Both the position numbers and the translations under genes were made by a program. Of a stretch of DNA of 64,000 nucleotides, positions 57,503 to 64,000 are shown piece after piece. How positions within the stretch are numbered: position 1 is the first letter of the stretch; every line of letters starts with the position of its first letter. The notes beneath the pieces are model-generated. The model was not told the origin of the DNA, searched no databases, and was given only the letters and a program-made list of their open reading frames with translations. This stretch comes from Nitrosomonas sp. (GTDB taxonomy: Bacteria; Pseudomonadota; Gammaproteobacteria; Burkholderiales; Nitrosomonadaceae), in assembly GCA_024281825.1 (NCBI GenBank), contig JAMWZY010000007.1:62001-126000 (forward strand), read 5' to 3'.

Positions 57503-58393
57503 TTACTTCTTTTTGCTAAGCACTTTTGAGATTTCTAAACTTTTAGACTCTTGAAAGATAATCGAAGGCACCAATCGTATGTAAATCAGCTCACCGATTA
57601 GTTCCACCAGCGTTTGAGTCACGATTACAACAGATGCCAAAATCCAACCATCCGGCAAAGCCAGCGCTAAAGGCAGAACCACCAACGAATTCCGCGTCCC
57701 TGCGCTAAAAACAAGTGCTCTTCCTGCCTGTGTGTCCAGGCGAAATGCATATGCTATCAAGCGAGAAAGAAAGGGCATGATAGCCATAAAGGCAATATAA
57801 ACTGGCACAACTTGTTCCACAACAGGGAGGTATTCTTCTATTCTGCCAATTTGAGATGCCACGACGAGAAGTAATGTAACCGCCATAAATGGCACCGGAA
57901 ACCACGCCGTGACTTCAAGCCAGATTGCACCGCTACGCTGGCGCTTTGCCCAAAACTCCGTTAGTAAGGCAAGCCCTAGAGGAAACACAATCAATACAAG
58001 AAAAGCCTCAAGGAAAGGCTCAGCACTCATGACTTGTGCAGCTTGTTCTCCCATGAAAAGCCATAGATACACGGGCAAAAGAAGCATCTGGGTAAGCAGC
58101 AACAAAGGCGTGGAAGCAAGTACAAGCCGGGCATTGCCACGACCAAGGTGAGTAAAAACGACAACGTAATCAATACAAGGTGTTAACAGAACCAGATATA
58201 CCCCTAGTAACAGCGGCGAGTGCTCCGGCAAAGAAAATGACAATAACCAAACAACGATGGGCACGATGCTAAAATTAACTAGCAATAGCGCAGCTGTAAA
58301 CCGCTTATTCGCGAACGCCTCGCGTAGTTGAAGAAAAGGGATTTGCGCAAACATGCTATAAAGCAATACTGCAAGCACGGGGGAAATCAAATA
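57503..58393 (-). pseudogene. ACR3-like arsenite/bile-acid-type transporter, 3' part, 5' end split off by an IS
   Basis: About 295 codons of a ten-helix transporter of the ACR3/bile acid:Na+ symporter group: LLLGVYLVLLTPCIDYVVVF with the Cys typical of ACR3, RLVLASTPLLLLTQMLLLPV, and SAGTRNSLVVLPLALALPDG. ACR3 proteins expel arsenite. The frame runs straight into the IS481 element at 58394 and lacks its own start; the first residues (REQLEENQIGLY) sit beyond the element at 59615-59652. Compared with relatives about 25 residues of the first helix seem to be missing as well. A TTG start at 58390 might give a shortened product, but function is doubtful. Confidence 0.75.
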
Positions 58394-59614
58394 TGTAGCA
58401 GTTCAGACCCGATCTGACAGTCACCCGATTTGACGATGTGCCTGTTAGATCAAATTCAGTTATTCAATGCAGTGATTTTATCGCCCCATACCTCCTTTGC
58501 GTCAATTAAAGTTTGCATTGGCGTGCGCCCACAGCACATCTTACCCTGGTGAGTACGCGCACTGTTGTAGTACACCATCCAGTCATCCAAATCGTGCTGT
58601 AGCTCCTCGATCGATTGGTAGATCTTGCGCCGGAATGCCACTTGGTAGAACTCCTGTAAGATGGTTTTGTGGAAACGCTCGCAAATACCGTTGGTCTGCG
58701 GATGATTGGCTTTCGTTTTGGAATGCTCAATGTCATTGAGTGCCAGGTAGAGCTGGTAATCGTGATTCTCCGGTTTGCCGCAATATTCGGTACCACGATC
58801 GGTCAGGATGCGGATGACGCCCATACCTTGCTCAGCGAAGAACGGCAGTACCCGGTCATTGAGCAAATCAGCCGAGGTAATCGGTGTTTTGGTGGTATAT
58901 AGCTTAGCTGCTGCCCACTTGGAATAAGTGTCGACGAAGGTCTGCTGGTAAATTCGTCCCACGCCCTTGAGAGTGCCGACGTAAAACGTGTCTTGGCTAC
59001 CGAGATAGCCAGGATGAGCCGTCTCGATCTCACCATGGGCAACATCATCTTCCTGTTTTTTCTCCAGTGCCTGCACCTGCGCCTCGGTTAATACCCTCCC
59101 AGTTTCGGCAACATACTTTTCCAAAGCTGACAGACGCTTCTTGAACGACTCCAGATTTTGGCGCAGCCACACTGAACGAACGCCAGATGGAGAAACGAAG
59201 ATTCCGCGTTTGCGTAGTTCATTGGAGACACGAACTTGACCAAAAGCCGGTTGCTCCAGAGCGAAAGCGCTGACCGCCGCCTCTGTCGCTTCTTCTACAC
59301 GGTTCTTAATGTTGGGCTTGCGCCGGTTTGCATCAATCAGGGCATCAACACCGCCTGTTTCCACCGCCGCCTGATAGCGATAGAAAGTATCGCGAGAAAA
59401 ACCCATCACTTTGCAAGCGCGGGATACATTGCCAAGCTCGGCCGCCAAATTAAGCAAGCCAATCTTGTGTTTGATGACATTATGTTGAACACTACTCATG
59501 GGATTACTCCTTTACGCTTTCGCGTTTGGTTGATAAAGTTTCGCACCTCTATCAAACCGGGTAATCCCACCTCATGGCAAGACCCTAATGTCAGATCAAG
59601 TCTGAACTACTACA
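58394..59614 (-). mobile_element. IS481-family insertion sequence
   Basis: About 1.2 kb. The left end TGTAGCAGTTCAGACCCGAT and the inverted right end TGTAGTAGTTCAGACTTGAT agree at 17 of 20 positions and continue (CTGACAG/CTGACAT). TGT...ACA ends are typical of IS481. ATAT flanks both sides; as ATAT is its own inverse it could be a 4-bp target repeat or part of the ends. One transposase gene, opposite to nothing else. It splits an ACR3-like gene. Confidence 0.88.
58456..59499 (-). CDS. IS481-family transposase
   Basis: A 347-residue DDE transposase: an N-terminal HTH (IKHKIGLLNLAAELGNVSRA, then GFSRDTFYRY), a central linker, and the rve integrase core with DTFYVGTLKGVGRIYQQTFV near the first Asp, LTDRGTEYCG for the second, and the Glu in NHPQTNGICERFHKTIL. 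A C-terminal WMVYYNSARTHQGKMCCGRT region is typical. GGAG precedes the ATG at 59499. All catalytic residues look intact. Confidence 0.93.
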   Translation of the reverse strand: MSSVQHNVIKHKIGLLNLAAELGNVSRACKVMGFSRDTFYRYQAAVETGGVDALIDANRRKPNIKNRVEEATEAAVSAFALEQPAFGQVRVSNELRKRGIFVSPSGVRSVWLRQNLESFKKRLSALEKYVAETGRVLTEAQVQALEKKQEDDVAHGEIETAHPGYLGSQDTFYVGTLKGVGRIYQQTFVDTYSKWAAAKLYTTKTPITSADLLNDRVLPFFAEQGMGVIRILTDRGTEYCGKPENHDYQLYLALNDIEHSKTKANHPQTNGICERFHKTILQEFYQVAFRRKIYQSIEELQHDLDDWMVYYNSARTHQGKMCCGRTPMQTLIDAKEVWGDKITALNN

Positions 59615-59655
59615 TATAACCCTATCTGGTTTTCTTCCAGTTGTTCTCTTCGCGT
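59615..59655 (-). pseudogene. 5' fragment of the split ACR3-like gene
   Basis: On the minus strand, just outside the IS, the sequence reads REQLEENQIGLY, the usual N-terminus of arsenic-resistance ACR3-like proteins. AAGGAA lies a few bases before an ACG codon that may be a mutated ATG. Joined across one ATAT copy, this frame runs directly into the 3' part at 58393. The rest of the gap to 59852 shows nothing else. Confidence 0.6.
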
Positions 59656-59852
59656 TGTGTTTCCTTAAAATACATACCGTAATGGGATAGTGAGCAATTT
59701 GTGCCATAATTTGGCGCAGCGTTTTATTTCAATGTTTCTGATCATGTTGACATAACCATTGCAGTTCAGTCTACGAATCTCCGATCGGTTCCATCTAATT
59801 TTAATATATCCGCTATTTTTAGAAATTCACATGTCGGAAAGAGAATCTATAT

Positions 59853-60773
59853 ATGGCACATAACCACTCCCCCGATCATGATCATAGCCATGTTCCCAAA
59901 AACTTTCATCGCGCATTCGCAATAGGGATTGCGCTAAATGCAGGTTTCGTTGTGGTTGAAATTGTTTTTGGTTTATTTGCAAATTCTCTCGCGCTGTTGG
60001 CAGATGCAGGCCATAACCTCAGCGATGTTTTGAGTTTATTATTCGCGTGGGGCGCAAGCGTCTTAGTGCGCAAGTTACCAACACAGCGGCATACTTACGG
60101 TTTGCGCCGTACTTCTATTTTGGCTGCATTGATTAATGCGCTAGTTTTGCTTGTTGCTGTTGGCGCTATCGCCTGGGAAGCCATTCTCAGATTTGGCCAT
60201 CCCGAGGCAGTGGCAAGTGACACAGTCATCTGGGTGGCATCAGTTGGCATAGTCATCAACGGGTTCACGGCATGGCTGTTCATGTCCGGCCAAAAGCAAG
60301 ATATGAATATTCGCGGTGCATATTTGCACATGATGGCTGACGCAGCAGTTTCTCTTGGCGTCGTTTTGGCAGCTATTGCCATAAAATTTACGGACTGGTT
60401 GTGGTTGGACCCATTCATGAGCCTTGTGGTCGCAGTAATTATTGGTATTGGCACTTGGGGCTTGCTCCGTGAATCGTTAAGCCTTGCTCTTGATGCTGTT
60501 CCAGCAAATATCCATCCGTCCAAAGTTGAAGCTTACCTCGCTAGTCTTCCAGGGATTGAAGCAGTTCACGACCTACATATCTGGGCAATGAGCACGACGG
60601 AAATTGCACTAACCGTGCATCTAGTCAAGCCAGATGCGGTCATTGATGATTTGCTATTGGTTCACATCAATAATGAATTGCGTGAGCTGTTTGGAATTCA
60701 GCATACCACCGTCCAATTTGAGCGCGGAGATACATCCCATCCCTGTAAGCAAGCACCGGCAGAAGTGGTTTAA
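59853..60773 (+). CDS. CDF-family heavy-metal cation exporter (CzcD/ZitB-like)
   Basis: A 306-residue cation diffusion facilitator. It has a His-rich N-terminus (HNHSPDHDHSHVP), six helices with the metal site in LADAGHNLSDVLSL (helix 2) and MMADAAVSLGVVLAAI (helix 5), and a C-terminal cytoplasmic ferredoxin-like domain (VEAYLASLPGIEAVHDLHIW). It exports Zn(II), Co(II) or Cd(II) using the proton gradient. GGAAAGAG precedes the ATG. It opens the metal cluster at the right end of the window. Confidence 0.93.
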   Translation: MAHNHSPDHDHSHVPKNFHRAFAIGIALNAGFVVVEIVFGLFANSLALLADAGHNLSDVLSLLFAWGASVLVRKLPTQRHTYGLRRTSILAALINALVLLVAVGAIAWEAILRFGHPEAVASDTVIWVASVGIVINGFTAWLFMSGQKQDMNIRGAYLHMMADAAVSLGVVLAAIAIKFTDWLWLDPFMSLVVAVIIGIGTWGLLRESLSLALDAVPANIHPSKVEAYLASLPGIEAVHDLHIWAMSTTEIALTVHLVKPDAVIDDLLLVHINNELRELFGIQHTTVQFERGDTSHPCKQAPAEVV

Positions 60774-60873
60774 AGTAGAAATGAGTAACTTTTGTTTTAT
60801 CATCATAATAAATAATTATTTGAGAGCTCCGAAGGTTTTGTAAACTTAATAATTACGTGATAAATATGCATAA

Positions 60874-61101
60874 ATGAAAACGATACAGTTGCAATCGACT
60901 ATTACTTGCCCGAATTGTGGAACTCAAAAATTGGAGACGATGCCGACCAATGCCTGTCAATTTTTTTATGAATGTGAATCTTGTCACCATTTATTGAAGC
61001 CTAAAGCTGGAGACTGCTGTGTTTACTGCTCTTATGGCGATGCACCATGTCCACCGATTCAACTGTCCGGTAGCAATTCTTCTTGCTGTACAGATTCTTG
61101 A
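60874..61101 (+). CDS. GDCCVxC-domain small metal-related protein
   Basis: A 75-residue Cys-rich protein. CPNCGTQ, YECESCHHLL, the family signature GDCCVYCSYGDAPCPPIQ and a C-terminal SCC make up eleven Cys. GDCCVxC proteins are found beside heavy-metal exporters and are thought to bind metal; the role is not proven. It follows the CDF exporter on the same strand, 100 bases on. Confidence 0.85.
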   Translation: MKTIQLQSTITCPNCGTQKLETMPTNACQFFYECESCHHLLKPKAGDCCVYCSYGDAPCPPIQLSGSNSSCCTDS

Positions 61102-61278
61102 ACACCAAGTGCTAAACGTTATCGTGGTTTCTAGTCCTTATTGGAATTCTGTCAAGGTTGTAATAAACCTGTTTAGACTTAACTTAAAAAACACTCAATT
61201 TGATAAGTTAATGTAAATGTGTACATTAAATAACTATATCATCTTGAACGCTACTAATTTTTAAGTTAAACAAATTCT

Positions 61279-61392
61279 TAATAAAGCACTCCGCTGCTTG
61301 CAGCAGCGGTATAAACTACGCACTTCAATGTACTAGTTTCAACTAGCTTCTCTGTTCCAAGGAGTGGGGAATTGAACCTGCAAAGATTGTTC
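61279..61392 (+). repeat. structured dispersed repeat, copy B
   Basis: About 114 bases resembling copy A (33365-33472). Two stems are possible: a local CCGCTGC/GCAGCGG hairpin at 61291-61309, and an end-to-end pairing of CACTCC (61287-61292) with GGAGTG (61361-61366). Copy A pairs at the same ends with different bases. It lies in the ~330-base gap before the CusF-like gene. Confidence 0.55.
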
Positions 61393-61463
61393 AAATCGAA
61401 TGTTAAGCAGATTATTGCTTACTAATATGTGTGCAAAACTATATTTATATCGGAGTGATAATC

Positions 61464-61814
61464 TTGAAAAGAAACATTAGTAATGTTTTTGCCAATATTT
61501 GCAGTATGTTCGTGCTAATAATATTGTCTGGAGTGTTGGCCATGCAACTTGCCGATATAGCAATCGCAGCACAGGAAGAAATGGTCGTCTCTCATGAGGG
61601 TATAGCAACTGTCAAAGCGATTGATATGAACCAAGGCATCGTGAAGCTAGCCCATGGCCCGATTGCATCCCTCAAATGGCCGTCTATGACCATGAATTTC
61701 AAGATTAAGGATAGAGCATTATTGCAAGAAATCAAGGTGGATAATGTTGTGACCTTTACATTCATTCAATCAGGCAGTGACTATATAGTCACGCGTATCC
61801 AGTCTAGCAAATAG
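61464..61814 (+). CDS. CusF-like periplasmic copper-binding protein
   Basis: About 116 residues from TTG 61464, eight bases after GGAG; a GTG 11 codons upstream is less likely. An N-terminal signal or anchor (SMFVLIILSGVLAMQLADIA) leads to a CusF-type OB-fold. The copper site is complete: His in KLAHGPIASLKW, then WPSMTMNF, giving the His-Trp-Met-Met set of CusF. CusF hands Cu(I) or Ag(I) to a CusCBA efflux pump; no such pump is in view here, though it could lie to the right. Confidence 0.88.
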   Translation: MKRNISNVFANICSMFVLIILSGVLAMQLADIAIAAQEEMVVSHEGIATVKAIDMNQGIVKLAHGPIASLKWPSMTMNFKIKDRALLQEIKVDNVVTFTFIQSGSDYIVTRIQSSK

Positions 61815-61843
61815 CCATCAAAACCATTTTTTAGAAAAATATA

Positions 61844-62644
61844 GTGCCAACTCCGGATATGCGCTTCTTTACCAGATACAAATTTATAATATTATTATTT
61901 TTATTAATACCAGTTTCAGCGTTAGCACACGGTATTTCTGAGGAAGATAAGCTGCGAATGTTGAGTGGTGGATACCTCCAATACATAGGGCTTGGTGCTA
62001 CCCACATGCTGACTGGATATGATCATTTACTGTTCCTATTTGGGGTAGTGTTTTTCCTGACCAGTTTCAAGGATATAGCAAAGTTTGTAACAGCCTTCAC
62101 GGTCGGACACTGTATTACACTGATTTTTGCAACCTTCTACCAGATTACCTGGAATTATTTTTTGATTGACGCGATTATTGCACTTAGTGTTATCTATAAG
62201 GGTTTTGACAATAACGGCGGCTTCCAGAAGTATCTGGATATGAAATCACCCAACCTGTTAGGCGCGGTTTTTTTATTTGGTTTACTACACGGCTTTGGCC
62301 TTTCAACTCGCCTTCAGCAGTTGCCACTCGGCGACGATAGCACTGACATTCTATTACGAATATTGAGTTTTAATCTGGGTGTAGAAATAGGGCAGATCGT
62401 TGCTTTGGTGGTCATGGTGGCTTTGCTTTCTTTATGGAGACATAAACCATCTTTTCAACGATTTAGCTTTGCATCTAACCAATCTCTTATTTATGCCGGA
62501 GTACTCTTGCTGTTGATGCAATTACACGGGTATCAGCATGATTCTGATCCTGATAGTTTCCGCTTTCCCAGCCAAGAACACAAACATGCGCATGAGGATC
62601 TAGAAGTTGAGCAGAGCATTGATACGGGGCGTGAAAGCCTTTAA
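61844..62644 (+). CDS. HupE/UreJ-like membrane protein
   Basis: About 266 residues. A signal peptide (IILLFLLIPVSALAHG) is followed by six helices with the HupE/UreJ motifs GATHMLTGYDHLLFLFGVV, FTVGHCITLIFA and GLLHGFGLS. HupE proteins are Ni/Co permeases of hydrogenase and urease loci; this variant is often found with copper-related genes. The C-terminal tail is His/Glu-rich (SQEHKHAHEDLEVEQ), a possible metal sink. The start is GTG 61844 or ATG 61859; neither is strongly supported. Confidence 0.85.
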   Translation: MPTPDMRFFTRYKFIILLFLLIPVSALAHGISEEDKLRMLSGGYLQYIGLGATHMLTGYDHLLFLFGVVFFLTSFKDIAKFVTAFTVGHCITLIFATFYQITWNYFLIDAIIALSVIYKGFDNNGGFQKYLDMKSPNLLGAVFLFGLLHGFGLSTRLQQLPLGDDSTDILLRILSFNLGVEIGQIVALVVMVALLSLWRHKPSFQRFSFASNQSLIYAGVLLLLMQLHGYQHDSDPDSFRFPSQEHKHAHEDLEVEQSIDTGRESL

Positions 62645-62670
62645 TTTACTAACTACCGAGGAGTAATTTA

Positions 62671-63021
62671 ATGAAGAAACTATTGATGATAACGATTTTG
62701 GTTGCTGGAATATTTGGGGCTGGCGGGGCAATGGCAGCGGAAAGCAGTAGTTGCCATTTTCACGGCAGCAAAGTTGCTACGGAAGAAACTGTAATAAACT
62801 GCGCGACTGAGCGAAAAGAAATATTGATTAAGCAAGGCAAGATTGATCCATCATGGAAAATGATTGAACAAGATAAAATCGAGATGGTAGATGGGAAAAA
62901 AGGCAAAGAATGGCTAGTCACATTTACTAATCCTGCTGTTGATGATAAGACGAAAGAGAAACTTTATTTATTTTTCACATCCACAGGCAATTTTATTGCC
63001 GCAAACTTTACCGGCAATTAA
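62671..63021 (+). CDS. DUF6488-like secreted small protein
   Basis: A 116-residue protein with a clean signal peptide (ILVAGIFGAGGAMAAE) and GAGGAG before the ATG. The mature part begins SSSCHFHGSKVATEETVINC, has IDPSWKMIEQDKIEM, and ends in TGNFIAANFTGN. This matches the DUF6488 pattern as I recall it; no function is known. The CHFHG motif suggests metal binding, and it follows the HupE-like gene in the same direction, 26 bases on. Confidence 0.75.
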   Translation: MKKLLMITILVAGIFGAGGAMAAESSSCHFHGSKVATEETVINCATERKEILIKQGKIDPSWKMIEQDKIEMVDGKKGKEWLVTFTNPAVDDKTKEKLYLFFTSTGNFIAANFTGN

Positions 63022-63087
63022 GCACATTCACACTTAGAGATAACACTTTGCGCACCAATTCTTGACCGCTATGGCAGCGATCTTTTT

Positions 63088-63438
63088 TTATAGTTGAGCC
63101 CCGATCCTGGGTAAAAAAAACATGAAACTAAAATAACAGCTAATGGTAGCCACAGCGGATAAGCCAAGGCTAAGCCAAAAACCCAAGCCATGTTTAAGAA
63201 ATATGGGCAGCAATACGAAAAACAGAAGCGATGGCAATACGAACCAAAATATTTGCTTTGACAGATCTGCAATTTGCGACACTGTAGAACCTTCAATATG
63301 GAGCCAGATAAAAGCTAATAACGATGTAAGCGGCAGAGACGCTACAAGTGCAGCGAGTCCTGTATTTCGCTTGGCAATCTCTGCAATCGCTACTATTACA
63401 ATGGCCGAAATAATTACTTTGAGTGCGTAATAAAGCAT
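63088..63438 (-). CDS. DUF3147-like membrane protein
   Basis: A 116-residue protein with four hydrophobic segments (about residues 5-22, 28-48, 62-82 and 87-112) and the motif NTGLAALVASLPLTSLLAFIW. It fits the DUF3147 family of small inner-membrane proteins, unknown in function. It is convergent with the DUF6488-like gene. The ATG has only a weak ribosome site. Confidence 0.75.
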   Translation of the reverse strand: MLYYALKVIISAIVIVAIAEIAKRNTGLAALVASLPLTSLLAFIWLHIEGSTVSQIADLSKQIFWFVLPSLLFFVLLPIFLKHGLGFWLSLGLSAVATISCYFSFMFFLPRIGAQL

Positions 63439-63487
63439 AAGGTCTAATTTTTAATAGCCATAAGTATGGCAATACTATTCATAGAGA

Positions 63488-63775
63488 ATGGATATATTCA
63501 TGAAAAACTTCTCTGCAGTATCATATCAAACCGACTCTCAGGCACTAATCACGAAACAAACAAACCCTTTTCAGCATCAAACTTGGAAACAACGCCAACA
63601 GTATTGGAAGAAAAAGTCTGTTCCCTGGCTTGAACATCAAGCTGAACGTGGCAACGAATATTGCAGTGCTGTTTACCGTGCATTACAAGCCAGCTGTGGC
63701 ATACAAACTTCCATGAGTTGTAAGGGTAATTGTTTCTTTGACACGCTAAAAACTGAAAACTTGCATCATTATTGA
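63488..63775 (+). CDS. hypothetical protein, 95 residues
   Basis: A small polar protein rich in Gln, Trp and Lys (TWKQRQQYWKKKSVPWLEHQ), with four Cys (EYCSAVY, ASCGIQT, SCKGNC). No signal peptide or membrane segment. ATG 63500 is an alternative start. I do not recognise it; the Cys pattern may suggest metal or redox use, in keeping with its neighbours, but this is weak. Confidence 0.5.
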   Translation: MDIFMKNFSAVSYQTDSQALITKQTNPFQHQTWKQRQQYWKKKSVPWLEHQAERGNEYCSAVYRALQASCGIQTSMSCKGNCFFDTLKTENLHHY

Positions 63776-63918
63776 TTTAAAACGAGAGAAAATGTTAAAT
63801 GGCTTATTTTTGAGTATATCAAAGTATATTATAATTGCACGAGGCGACATGCAAAGATCAGTAACTAAATACCTGCTCATTTACTCTGATGTGAATGATT
63901 TTAAATACCGGAGCTTTT

Positions 63919-64000
63919 ATGTGTCAGGTATGTGACAAAAAGAACGAATACCTTCAGCATGATTCACGAAAACGTTTATTCCTGAAATTGGCGGCAGCCT
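63919..64000 (+). CDS. partial CDS with Tat-like signal, cut by window end
   Basis: ATG 63919 follows CGGAG by five bases and opens MCQVCDKKNEYLQHDSRKRL followed by FLKLAAA, running off the window. SRKRLFLK resembles a twin-arginine signal with Lys for one Arg, ahead of a hydrophobic stretch, so the product may be exported folded, possibly with a cofactor. The family cannot be named from 27 residues. Confidence 0.5.
   Translation, partial: MCQVCDKKNEYLQHDSRKRLFLKLAAA

Overview
The window looks like a chromosome segment of a low-GC betaproteobacterium, most like the ammonia-oxidising Nitrosomonadaceae. That placement is an inference from gene families and order (hemW, ybbP-ybbA/tesA, rluC/rne, trxB-smr, ppsA-ppsR, cstA with its small partner) and from AT-rich codon use. 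No amo, hao or rRNA gene is present to prove it.

Left part (0.1-30 kb): an RDD membrane protein; a tonB-exbB-exbD operon behind a Fur-box-like palindrome; an 827-residue protein of seven Ig-like repeats followed by a TPR-acetyltransferase fusion; an SLC13/TrkA-C permease; a GAF-PAS-GGDEF-EAL enzyme; a formate/nitrite-type channel; the conserved block hemW, ybbP, ybbA/tesA, rluC/rne; a complete RND efflux set (pump, adaptor, TolC); and a sulfide module (DsrE, SQR, small DUF2892 protein). An IS3 relic separates this from msrB-msrA.

Middle (31-50 kb): the most unusual locus runs leftward from a near-consensus Fur box at 37093-37111. It encodes a secreted 750-residue protein made of two similar halves, a ceruloplasmin-like two-domain multicopper oxidase and a di-haem MauG/cytochrome c peroxidase-like protein; a CTP-transferase-like membrane protein is divergent. 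I propose an iron-regulated periplasmic redox or metal-handling system. Then follow tRNA-Ser(UGA), an IS1595-family element with an 8-bp target duplication and a duplicated right end, cstA, smr/trxB, a second ExbB/ExbD set with an unusual TonB-like third gene, and ppsA-ppsR.

Right part (50-64 kb) is accessory: a visibly GC-richer pair (DksA/TraR-type zinc finger and a so-called translational machinery protein), an excisionase-like relic, a 45-nt 3' tRNA fragment that looks like an att site, a toxin-antitoxin pair, a beta-carbonic anhydrase, a MITE-like palindrome, a sigma-54 activator with a MetOD1-type sensor, a DsrE protein, a frameshifted methyltransferase, an ACR3-like gene split by an IS481-family element, and a metal cluster (CDF exporter, GDCCVxC protein, CusF-like protein, HupE/UreJ-like protein, DUF6488-like protein). 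The orientation of the tRNA fragment suggests the island extends rightward past the window end.
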